This document shows, one piece after another, positions 5,968 through 10,447 of a stretch of 21,100 nucleotides of DNA. Each line of letters begins with the position of its first letter. Position 1 is the first letter of the stretch. The stretch comes from a virus. The notes under the pieces are model-generated. The model was not told the DNA's origin, searched no databases, and saw only the letters and a program-made list of their open reading frames with translations. The stretch covers positions 1 to 21,100 of the IMG/VR virus record IMGVR_UViG_3300043410_000577, one strand, 5' to 3'. The position numbers were made by a program, and so were the translations under genes.

Positions 5968-6464
5968 ACATCACCTTCTCTTTCTTTAGGAACCACAAAC
6001 CCCCAATCAGTTTCAACACCGTTAATAGTGTGTGGCTCTTGTTCATCGTAAGTCCAACCTAAAACTTTCATCATTTTATGTTTGACTAGTAAATTAGGAC
6101 TGCGGAAAGCTTCTGCATCTCTAAAGCCTAGCATTACGCCAACTTCAGCAACTGCTCCACTTCTGCAAACTCCTGCATGGCAGTGTACTACAACATTCAT
6201 GTGACTGTCAAGTGCGTGTTGTAATAGAGCCACAAGTTTTACTGCATCCTCGTCTTGAATCTTCCACTTATCGTTAATAGTTTCATCAGACTGTTCTAAA
6301 TCTAAAAATTTAAATTGATGCGTTTCTCTAAATTGATTTGCCGGTTGTGGAAATTCCATATCGGGATCAACTATTTGGATCAACATACTGTTAATACCTG
6401 CTTCAATATGATGTCCTTTTCTAATGTCAGCAAGTGACACATTTTGAATCCAGGGTGTTAACAT
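5964..6464 (-). CDS. dual-specificity / tyrosine phosphatase-like protein
   Basis: 166 aa from the ATG at 6464 (TTAAGGAG, 6 nt upstream). The longer frame would run into tRNA-His. The Cys-phosphatase P-loop HCHAGVCRSG (residues 94-103; nucleophile C95, phosphate-binding R101) matches HCX5R(S/T). An Asp in KFLDLEQSDE may be the general acid. The fold is that of small DSP or PTP-like enzymes; targets could be phosphoproteins, RNA 5' ends or nucleotides. It is first in the operon with the 122-aa protein and the metallophosphoesterase, so two different phosphatases are cotranscribed. Confidence 0.87.
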   Translation of the reverse strand: MLTPWIQNVSLADIRKGHHIEAGINSMLIQIVDPDMEFPQPANQFRETHQFKFLDLEQSDETINDKWKIQDEDAVKLVALLQHALDSHMNVVVHCHAGVCRSGAVAEVGVMLGFRDAEAFRSPNLLVKHKMMKVLGWTYDEQEPHTINGVETDWGFVVPKEREGDV

Positions 6465-6479
6465 TACATTCTCCTTAAT

Positions 6480-6555
6480 TGGGGTGTTAGATGGGGAACG
6501 ATCCCATACTATCGCTTTCACAGAGCAATGTGCAGACCACTACACTACTAACACC
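6480..6555 (-). tRNA. tRNA-His(GTG)
   Basis: Anticodon arm TTGCT-CTGTGAA-AGCGA. The encoded G at position -1 faces C73, the histidine identity element. CCA encoded. Confidence 0.93.
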
Positions 6556-6564
6556 ATAGAAAAC

Positions 6565-6679
6565 AGGTTCTCTTTTTTCGTGCTCCCATTACACCACAGT
6601 GGCGACCAACCCACTGCCGGGATTCGAACCCGGACCCTCTTTTTTGCAGAAAGATTATTTTGATTGCTGAAAAGAACCT
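6565..6679 (-). tRNA. circularly permuted tRNA-Cys-like gene within E element 7
   Basis: On the transcribed strand the order is: AGGTTCT, TTT, CAGCA, then anticodon arm TCTTT-CTGCAAA-AAAGA (6654-6638; anticodon GCA), 4-nt variable region, T arm CCGGG-TTCGAAT-CCCGG (6633-6617), acceptor 3' strand CAGTGG, an 8-nt linker, acceptor 5' strand CCACTG (6602-6597), D arm, then AGAACCT and TTTT. Rejoined at position 26/27 it makes a full tRNA with Cys anticodon and U73. Oddities: no encoded CCA (other tRNAs here have it), a 1-72 mismatch, and the string AAAAAAGAG occurring in both halves, possibly a trace of tandem duplication. The outer 7-bp stem AGGTTCT/AGAACCT belongs to the E family. Confidence 0.7.
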
Positions 6680-6695
6680 TAACGGTCAATAAAAC

Positions 6696-6805
6696 AGGAT
6701 ACATTCTTGACGAATGCTCTACCGAGTGAGCTAATCACGCATGAAGCGTAATGTTGGAATCGAACCAACTACCTATCGTTTGATAGAATTTGCTGTATGT
6801 ATCCT
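6696..6805 (-). tRNA. circularly permuted tRNA-like gene within E element 2
   Basis: Transcribed order: TTTT, AGGATAC, ATA, CAGCA, anticodon 3' region, T arm GTTGG-TTCGATT-CCAAC (6769-6753), acceptor 3' strand ATTACGC (6752-6746), 5-nt linker, acceptor 5' strand GCGTGAT (6740-6734), D arm with GCTC/GAGC, anticodon 5' region, GTATCCT, G, TTTT. The acceptor halves pair over 7 bp (one G-U). The anticodon arm must be assembled from both ends (TTCGT with ACGAT, 4 of 5 pairs); the best loop reads CTATCAA, giving an unusual ATC, so identity is unresolved. No CCA encoded. It lies 5 nt after the CCA of tRNA-Gly(GCC). Confidence 0.65.
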
Positions 6806-6810
6806 AAAAA

Positions 6811-6886
6811 TGGAGCGGATGACGGGGTTCGAACCCGTGACCTCGTGCTTGGCAAGCATGTATTCTACCAACTGAACTACATCCGC
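6811..6886 (-). tRNA. tRNA-Gly(GCC)
   Basis: Acceptor GCGGATG/CATCCGC, anticodon loop TTGCCAA, T arm CGGGTTCGAACCCCG, encoded CCA. Confidence 0.93.
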
Positions 6887-6892
6887 ATAAAC

Positions 6893-7146
6893 TGTCTAAA
6901 GAAAAAGAGCTCACAGAGTTCTGGTTTGAGATCGATGTCTCCGTGGCAACCAGCGGTTACAGCCGCTCTCTATTTGTCTTGCCTAACGTGGAGCAATTCG
7001 AACAGTCAACGGCATTGATCTGTAATACTATCCGTACATATTCTGTTCAAGTGTGAGTTTTATAAACCCTTCAAGTCAGCCCTTCCGAAGCTAGCTATCG
7101 TCCATACGGAACACTTATATCGCCTTGAGCACTTTTACTTTAGACA
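6893..7146 (-). ncRNA. 254-nt stem-closed structured RNA candidate
   Basis: The ends form an imperfect roughly 20-bp stem: TGTCTAAAG plus AAAAGAGCTC (6893 on) with GAGCACTTTT plus CTTTAGACA (to 7146). The interior has no ORF with a start site and no complete tRNA. One segment (about 6990-7040) contains a T-loop-like TTCGAAT without a good stem, so decayed tRNA sequence is possible. Another interior hairpin is GAGCGGCTGTAACCGCT. It fills the gap between tRNA-Met and tRNA-Gly(GCC). Function unknown. Confidence 0.45.
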
Positions 7147-7209
7147 ACATATTTATAGAATGCCAAGTTGTTCACCGCACAACTATGGCAAAAGCGGGGG
7201 TCTGTAAGT

Positions 7210-7284
7210 TGGTGGTGATGAGTAGAGTCGAACTACCACCGGGCTCCGTATGAAGGAGGTGCACTACCGTTATGCTACATCACC
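7210..7284 (-). tRNA. tRNA with CAT anticodon (elongator Met or Ile2)
   Basis: Acceptor GGTGATG/CATCACC fully paired (unlike the initiator-like copy at 1670), anticodon loop TTCATAC, encoded CCA. Elongator Met or lysidine-modified Ile cannot be separated by eye. Confidence 0.88.
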
Positions 7285-7360
7285 ATATGGAAACACTCTA
7301 AATGGCAGCACCAACATAATTATATTAGTTGAATACCACCAAACAGAATGTTTTCATATG
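7284..7360 (-). repeat. 16-bp stem-closed spacer between tRNA-Lys(TTT) and tRNA-Met
   Basis: 7284-7299 pairs with 7345-7360 over 15 of 16 positions, including CATATG on both sides. A CAAC/GTTG hairpin and TGG/CCA pairing lie inside. It touches both neighbouring tRNAs, like the element at 4378-4473, so it is likely a processing stem. Confidence 0.5.
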
Positions 7361-7433
7361 GTAGGGGCACAGAGAATCGAACTCTGATTAACTGGTTAAA
7401 AGCCAGCTACTTTAGCCGTTAAGTTATACCCCC
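7359..7433 (-). tRNA. tRNA-Lys(TTT)
   Basis: Anticodon arm GCTGG-CTTTTAA-CCAGT, acceptor GGGGGTA/TGCCCCT with wobble ends, encoded CCA. Confidence 0.92.
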
Positions 7434-7436
7434 ATA

Positions 7437-7512
7437 TGGTCCACTCAGTCGGATTCGAACCGACACCTCATTGATTAAGAGTCAAGTGCGCTACCATTAA
7501 CGCTACGAGTGG
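7437..7512 (-). tRNA. tRNA-Lys(CTT)
   Basis: Acceptor CCACTCG/TGAGTGG, anticodon arm CTTGA-CTCTTAA-TCAAT, encoded CCA. Its 5' end overlaps a pseudoknot-capable spacer. Confidence 0.92.
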
Positions 7513-7555
7513 TTGGTCGTATGTAATTGTTTTACGTGCCAACCAGGACCATACG
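7511..7555 (-). ncRNA. pseudoknot-capable spacer upstream of tRNA-Lys(CTT)
   Basis: GGTTGG (7511-7516) can pair with CCAACC (7539-7544), and CGTATG (7518-7523) with CATACG (7550-7555). The two helices interleave, giving a pseudoknot. Helix 1 uses the first two nucleotides of tRNA-Lys. Confidence 0.35.
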
Positions 7556-7571
7556 GGGTACAAGGTTGACA

Positions 7572-7592
7572 CTAACGTTTAGCACGTTTCAT
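7572..7592 (-). CDS. candidate 6-codon leader-type mini-ORF
   Basis: ATG at 7592 encodes MKRAKR then TAG, preceded by a strong Shine-Dalgarno (AAAAGGAG, 7 nt spacing). The SD lies inside an even shorter ORF (MFKRRTT, 7590-7613) whose TGA overlaps this ATG. Both are rich in Lys and Arg codons and lie just upstream of the two tRNA-Lys genes. It could be a leader peptide, or the remnant of a lost gene. Confidence 0.3.
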   Translation of the reverse strand: MKRAKR

Positions 7593-7624
7593 GTCGTTCT
7601 CCTTTTGAACATTAAAAAAAATAC

Positions 7625-7679
7625 AGGATGCTTATTTTTAGATTAAAAGTCTAATTATAAAATTTGCTGGACGCATCCT
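7625..7679 (-). repeat. E element 3 (no insert)
   Basis: 55 bp: AGGATGC/GCATCCT outer stem, GTC, CAGCA, then an AT-rich loop containing TTAGA/TCTAA, TTTT before the left arm. It begins 5 nt after the CCA of the two-T-arm tRNA at 7685. Confidence 0.65.
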
Positions 7680-7684
7680 AAAAC

Positions 7685-7806
7685 TGGTGTGTAAGGAAGG
7701 AGTTGAACCTTCAACTGGACCATCCTAAGCGACTGCCGCCACCCAAGGGAGTCGAACCCTTAGCCACGGACTGCCGCCCGGGTGTATACCGTTTCACTAC
7801 TTACAC
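7685..7806 (-). tRNA. aberrant tRNA-like gene with two T-arm motifs
   Basis: Outer features are tRNA-like: acceptor GTGTAAG/CTTACAC fully paired, a Leu-type D arm, T arm GAAGG-TTCAACT-CCTTC, encoded CCA. The middle is 71 nt instead of about 23, with a second T-arm-like hairpin AAGGG-TTCGACT-CCCTT flanked by direct repeats of GGCGGCAGTC. The extra length (about 48 nt) equals the insert in the adjacent tRNA-Asp, but the E-type motif is absent. No anticodon arm with U33 can be assigned with confidence (CTTAGGA, anticodon TAG, is one possibility). It may be a recombined or nested tRNA, or a pseudogene. Confidence 0.5.
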
Positions 7807-7811
7807 ATATT

Positions 7812-7934
7812 TGGTGTCGCTGCTGGGATTCGAACCCAGATTCCTTCCTTGACATGGATTAAAGAAATATGCTGAACGTAACCTAAAACAGGCTCACCCT
7901 TTTATAAGTGTCCTAACCATTAGACGACAGCGAC
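7812..7934 (-). tRNA. tRNA-Asp(GTC) interrupted by a 48-nt insert
   Basis: Acceptor GTCGCTG/CAGCGAC, D arm, T arm CTGGG-TTCGAAT-CCCAG and CCA are canonical, but the gene is 123 nt long. Removing 7858-7905 (or 7859-7906; one shared T makes the junction ambiguous) restores the anticodon arm CTTCC-ATGTCAA-GGAAG, a 75-nt tRNA-Asp. The insert lies in the 5' strand of the anticodon stem (about position 29/30), not in the loop. Confidence 0.8.
7858..7905 (-). repeat. E element 6: permuted copy as an intron-like insert
   Basis: The insert carries the same motif as the other E elements in permuted order: right arm GTGAGCCTG, TTTT, left arm AGGTTAC, GTT, CAGCA. The arms pair over 7 bp with one bulged G, closed by the TTTT loop. 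Exon CACTT can also pair with insert AGGGTG around the 5' junction. At 48 nt it is too short for a known group I or II intron. Confidence 0.6.
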
Positions 7935-7946
7935 AAAAAACTAAAT

Positions 7947-8038
7947 TGGTACCCCCGGCGGGAGTCGAACCCACATTGGCCAATTATCTGTTGCACACGG
8001 GATATAAATCCGCTGTTTTACCATTAAACTACAGGGGT
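7947..8038 (-). tRNA. tRNA-Ile(TAT)-like, irregular
   Basis: Acceptor ACCCCTG/CGGGGGT, T arm GTGGG-TTCGACT-CCCGC and CCA are good. The anticodon loop reads TTTATAT (TAT) but the top stem pair is mismatched, and the variable region is 22 nt with the palindrome ATTGGCCAAT. Amino acid identity is tentative. Confidence 0.65.
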
Positions 8039-8048
8039 ATAAAATTGT

Positions 8049-8126
8049 TGGCACCCCTGGAAGGACTCGAACCTCCGACTCCCACGTTCGTAGCGTGGTA
8101 CTCTAATTCCGCTGAGTTACAGGGGC
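8049..8126 (-). tRNA. tRNA-Arg(ACG)
   Basis: Anticodon arm CCACG-CTACGAA-CGTGG, acceptor GCCCCTG/CAGGGGT, discriminator G73, encoded CCA. A34 is expected to become inosine by host TadA. The gene at 8103-8291 runs into its 5' half. Confidence 0.92.
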
Positions 8127-8291
8127 ATCTTTTATTCGTTCTAAAGCGTCTTTACGCATTTTAAACAAACGATGCTCATTTGGTTTATGAACAACTATGT
8201 ATTCTATACCATCTATAGTTTCAGTCAAGCGGGTATCGTCACAAACAAACTTGTCATTATTCATTCTGTTTTTAAACATAGTTGGTTTCAT
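8103..8291 (-). CDS. small hypothetical protein overlapping tRNA-Arg
   Basis: 62 aa, MKPTMFKNRMNNDKFVCDDT and onward, Shine-Dalgarno AAGGGGAAGG before the ATG at 8291. It is charged, with a short beta segment (GIEYIVVHKP) and basic helices. The last 8 codons and the TAG stop lie inside the 5' half of tRNA-Arg(ACG), a 24-nt overlap. The main body lies in a tRNA-free gap between tRNA-Phe and tRNA-Arg, which supports it being real. Function unknown. Confidence 0.65.
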   Translation of the reverse strand: MKPTMFKNRMNNDKFVCDDTRLTETIDGIEYIVVHKPNEHRLFKMRKDALERIKDAPVTQRN

Positions 8292-8308
8292 AACCTTCCC
8301 CTTATACT

Positions 8309-8384
8309 TGGTGCCGCCTCGTGGGATCGAACCACGTTCCTCGGTGCTTCAAACCGGTGCTATGACCACATCAGCTAAAGCGGC
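8309..8384 (-). tRNA. tRNA-Phe(GAA)
   Basis: Acceptor GCCGCTT/AGGCGGC, anticodon loop TTGAAGC on CGGT/ACCG, encoded CCA. Confidence 0.9.
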
Positions 8385-8389
8385 AAAAT

Positions 8390-8466
8390 TGGTCTCCGTA
8401 GAAGGATTCGAACCTTCACCTCACCGCCCCAAACGGAGAGTGCAACCTGATAACACTTTACAGAGA
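8390..8466 (-). tRNA. tRNA-Pro(TGG), copy 2, degenerate
   Basis: Acceptor TCTCTGT/ACGGAGA, anticodon loop TTTGGGG (TGG), encoded CCA. Position 8 is A instead of U, and the anticodon stem has a T-T mismatch, so it is less canonical than copy 1. Confidence 0.8.
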
Positions 8467-8471
8467 TAAAT

Positions 8472-8545
8472 TGGCGTACCCCCAGGGACTCGAACCCCGA
8501 CCAACAGTTTTGGAGACTGGTATGCTGCCATTACACTAGGGATAC
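8472..8545 (-). tRNA. tRNA-Trp(CCA)
   Basis: Acceptor GTATCCC with GGGGTAC, anticodon arm CCAGT-CTCCAAA-ACTGT, discriminator G73, encoded CCA. Confidence 0.92.
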
Positions 8546-8550
8546 ATATT

Positions 8551-8625
8551 TGGTGGAGGACCAGGGTATCGAACCCTTGTAGTCACGATGCTTGCAAAGC
8601 AACGCCGCCGCCCTCGGCTCCCCCC
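8551..8625 (-). tRNA. tRNA-Ala(TGC), copy 2
   Basis: G3-U70 present, anticodon loop TTGCAAG, encoded CCA. The acceptor (7-66) and T stem are weaker than in copy 1, and the D arm is unusually GC-rich. Confidence 0.8.
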
Positions 8626-8631
8626 ATTATT

Positions 8632-8710
8632 TGGCTCCGCGTGTGAGGATCGAACTCACCTAACCACTGATTAACAGTCAGGTCCCTGCACCTTGCTTGG
8701 ATTTCGCGGA
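8632..8710 (-). tRNA. tRNA-Asn(GTT), copy 2, degenerate
   Basis: Anticodon arm CCTGA-CTGTTAA-TCAGT, T arm GTGAG-TTCGATC-CTCAC, encoded CCA. The D arm is irregular, and position 7-66 is mismatched. Confidence 0.8.
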
Positions 8711-8718
8711 ATAGAACT

Positions 8719-8793
8719 TGGTACTCCGAAAGGGTATCGATCCCTCTTCTCCGCCTTGAAAGGGCAGCGTTCTAGCCAGTAAACTACCGGAGT
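8719..8793 (-). tRNA. tRNA-Glu(TTC), copy 2
   Basis: Acceptor ACTCCGG/TCGGAGT, anticodon loop CTTTCAA on CTGCC/GGCGG, encoded CCA. Confidence 0.85.
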
Positions 8794-8802
8794 ATAAAAA
8801 AC

Positions 8803-8859
8803 AGGATTCGCTTTTTGCTTTTTTTCAATAAAAGTTTTTTAATTTGCTGAATGAATCCT
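8803..8859 (-). repeat. E element 4 (no insert)
   Basis: 57 bp: AGGATTC/GAATCCT outer stem, ATT, CAGCA, AT-rich loop; TTTT on both sides. It starts 5 nt after the CCA of tRNA-Gln and ends 9 nt before tRNA-Glu. Confidence 0.65.
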
Positions 8860-8864
8860 AAAAC

Positions 8865-8938
8865 TGGCAGGCGCATTAGGGATCGAACCTAAACTAACAG
8901 AGTCAAAGTCTGTTGTGCTACCATTACACAATGCGCCA
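8865..8938 (-). tRNA. tRNA-Gln(TTG)
   Basis: Anticodon arm ACAGA-CTTTGAC-TCTGT, acceptor TGGCGCA/TGCGCCT with an unpaired U1-U72 (GlnRS favours a weak first pair), discriminator G73, encoded CCA. Confidence 0.9.
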
Positions 8939-8947
8939 ACAAAAAAC

Positions 8948-9008
8948 AGGATAGCTTTTGTCGCTAGACAACCATAAGTTTAGCTTAAAAGTTTGCTGTA
9001 ACTATCCT
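8948..9008 (-). repeat. E element 5 (no insert)
   Basis: 61 bp: AGGATAG/CTATCCT outer stem, TTA, CAGCA, loop without tRNA sequence; TTTT on both sides. It starts 5 nt after the CCA of tRNA-Ile and ends 9 nt before tRNA-Gln. Confidence 0.65.
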
Positions 9009-9013
9009 AAAAT

Positions 9014-9088
9014 TGGTAGCCATGGACAGTTTCGAAATGTCGACCTATCGCTTATCAAGCGATTGCTCTTCCTCTGAGCTACACGGCT
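9014..9088 (-). tRNA. tRNA-Ile(GAT)
   Basis: Acceptor AGCCGTG/CATGGCT, anticodon arm ATCGC-TTGATAA-GCGAT, encoded CCA. One T-stem pair is mismatched. It is the promoter-proximal tRNA of the main array. Confidence 0.9.
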
Positions 9089-9098
9089 ATGTCAATAA

Positions 9099-9300
9099 AC
9101 ACTCTCTTACGAAAGTGTGTAGTAAAACAAGCTGGTTGGATCCATTCAAAGTGGAAACGCTATACGATTTCCCAACTTGCTTTACTACGCTCGGTTTTTT
9201 CACACACTACAAGAAGTGCTTCTCATCCCCGAGGCCGCCCTCATTAAAGCCCATGTTTTAAGTGCAGGCAGGGTCGCGTTCCCTATAACACTTTTTGCGA
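9099..9300 (-). ncRNA. structured leader upstream of tRNA-Ile
   Basis: No ORF or tRNA. Stems on the transcribed strand include CTCGG/CCGAG, AGAAG/CTTCT, GTAGTAAA/TTTACTAC with CAAG/CTTG (9119-9188), and ACACTTTC-GTAA-GAGAGTGT (9099-9118) ending 10 nt upstream of tRNA-Ile. It may be a small RNA or the processing leader of the array. Confidence 0.4.
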
Positions 9301-9468
9301 TTAGTCTTGCTCTACGAGCTCGTCTTCACGCAGTTGAAATGCTTTGTAATAAGCACGAGCACGATTTATCTTTTCTTCGATGAGCCTTTCGAGCGCATCG
9401 TCATCAAGTTCGTGTTCCTGCAAATTTAGCTTGGCACTTCTCTGTTTTCTAAAATCTTCAAAATTCAT
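9301..9468 (-). CDS. 55-aa hypothetical protein, helical and acidic
   Basis: Translated by hand: ATG at 9468 with AGGA 9 nt upstream, MNFEDFRKQRSAKLNLQEHE and onward to TAA at 9301. Strongly charged, probably a helical hairpin or coiled coil (DALERLIEEKINRARAYY). No recognised domain. It lies between a terminator-like hairpin (9491-9516) and the structured leader of the array. Confidence 0.7.
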   Translation of the reverse strand: MNFEDFRKQRSAKLNLQEHELDDDALERLIEEKINRARAYYKAFQLREDELVEQD

Positions 9469-9490
9469 TTTTAAATCCTACAAAACAAAA

Positions 9491-9516
9491 AACCCTAAGT
9501 CTTTCGATCTTAGGGT
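9491..9516 (-). terminator. intrinsic terminator
   Basis: An 8-bp stem ACCCTAAG/CTTAGGGT followed by TTTTTT on the minus strand, 30 nt downstream of the 54-aa gene's stop. Readthrough would be needed to reach the 55-aa gene and the tRNAs from the promoters at 9771-9882. Confidence 0.75.
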
Positions 9517-9545
9517 CCTTTTAGATATTTGGGTAGTTATTTTAG

Positions 9546-9710
9546 TTAACCATCCCAGCCCTCTAAGGACCCTACGTTAATCTCAGGTGTACGATCATTA
9601 TTACCTAGACCTAACCCGATCGTACTAAACTGTGACCAATAGGCTGACATACATGCCGGCGCTTTGGCTACTTGTTTAGATATCGATTGTCTATGTAACA
9701 TCGTTTGCAT
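9546..9710 (-). CDS. 54-aa hypothetical protein
   Basis: Hand translation from the ATG at 9710: MQTMLHRQSISKQVAKAPAC and onward, with a Gly/Asn-rich centre (IGLGLGNNDRTPEINVG) and EGWDG at the end, stop TAA. The ribosome binding site is only AGAG about 10 nt upstream. It is the first gene after the tandem promoters at 9771-9882. Unknown function; the composition suggests a structured small protein rather than random sequence. Confidence 0.55.
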   Translation of the reverse strand: MQTMLHRQSISKQVAKAPACMSAYWSQFSTIGLGLGNNDRTPEINVGSLEGWDG

Positions 9711-9770
9711 TTTGTTTCTCTTCTTTTATTACCTTTGAAATAATGCTAGCGGAATTGCTAACATGTCTCT

Positions 9771-9799
9771 ATTGTATTGTCTTTCGACTCTACTGTCAA
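9771..9799 (-). promoter_or_regulatory. sigma70-type promoter, proximal of a tandem pair
   Basis: TTGACA (9794-9799), 17 bp, TACAAT (9771-9776). It reads toward the 54-aa gene and the tRNA array. Confidence 0.75.
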
Positions 9800-9853
9800 C
9801 CACTTTTGGCTAACTACAAAAAAATATTTATCTCTTGCAGTTAATAAGCCTCT

Positions 9854-9882
9854 ATTATAAGAGTATTTATATCTCTTGTCAA
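9854..9882 (-). promoter_or_regulatory. sigma70-type promoter, distal of a tandem pair
   Basis: TTGACA (9877-9882), 17 bp, TATAAT (9854-9859): perfect consensus. It lies 83 bp upstream of the proximal promoter, both followed by AGAG. Confidence 0.82.
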
Positions 9883-9895
9883 GACCTATATGGAA

Positions 9896-9936
9896 ATGTG
9901 GCAAAAATGACTCATTTTGCATCCTTGCCACATTTT
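9896..9936 (-). terminator. hairpin downstream of ahpD
   Basis: ATGTGGCAA and TTGCCACAT form a 9-bp stem around an inner A/T-rich hairpin, directly after the AhpD stop. The U-tract is weak, so this may be a terminator or an RNA-stabilising hairpin. Confidence 0.45.
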
Positions 9937-9940
9937 TGTA

Positions 9941-10447
9941 TTAACTATTTAATACTTTAGCAACACTATTCATTACACTAGAAATACGACCAATGTCACG
10001 AAGTTGTTCTACTGTGTAGCCTTCCTTCTTCAATGTGTCATAATGTGCCTTAACACAGAAGTGACACTTACCAACAATACTTGCAGCCAAGCTGAACGCT
10101 TCGAAGTTTGCTTTTGTTGTTCCGCCATGCGATGCGATAGCGTTCATGCGTAACTGTGCTGGCAATCCTTTTAGCTGTTCATCGTCTGCCATTTCAACAT
10201 ATGGATACCATACATTGTTCTGTGCCATAATACTTGCAGCAGTCATTGCTGACTCTGCATGTACTGGACTATCTGCTAACAAGATACTCAATACTTTGCC
10301 GTTACCAGTTGCAGCCAATGCTGCTACAGCACATCCTATAGCAACATCGGCATCTAATGTACTACGCAAAAGGACAGCGTCTAAGTTTAACTTAGTGTCC
10401 TTTGCGTATTCTGGCAACGCACTTTTAATAGTGTCGTTGAATGCCAT
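9941..10447 (-). CDS. ahpD: AhpD-like alkyl hydroperoxidase (reductase partner of AhpC)
   Basis: 168 aa, close to the size of Mycobacterium AhpD (177). The catalytic set E116, C128-x-x-C131, H135 (KCHFCVKAH) matches the E/CxxC/H proton-relay site of AhpD, which recycles AhpC through a dihydrolipoyl-linked system. The helical CMD-type body includes a MxxMNAIASHGG-like segment. ATG overlaps the TAA of ahpC by one base (TAATG), with GGGGAG 9 nt upstream, so expression is coupled at stoichiometric levels. Carriage of AhpD by a phage is unusual; it looks like a recruited bacterial operon, although base composition matches the neighbours. Confidence 0.92.
   Translation of the reverse strand: MAFNDTIKSALPEYAKDTKLNLDAVLLRSTLDADVAIGCAVAALAATGNGKVLSILLADSPVHAESAMTAASIMAQNNVWYPYVEMADDEQLKGLPAQLRMNAIASHGGTTKANFEAFSLAASIVGKCHFCVKAHYDTLKKEGYTVEQLRDIGRISSVMNSVAKVLNS

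Noticed and set aside
7858-7905. Group I or group II intron in tRNA-Asp
   Set aside because: 48 nt is too short; no P3/P7 core or domain V could be placed.
2212-9008. E elements as simple intrinsic terminators
   Set aside because: The U tract is present, but loops of 40-150 nt, the invariant CAGCA and location in the middle of a continuous tRNA array do not fit terminators.
2212-9008. Integron attC sites or IS ends
   Set aside because: No GTTRRRY/RYYYAAC core sites, no integrase or transposase ORF, no target-site duplications.
8865-9088. Permuted or split reading of tRNA-Gln and tRNA-Ile
   Set aside because: Both fold normally; their neighbouring E elements are outside the mature ends.
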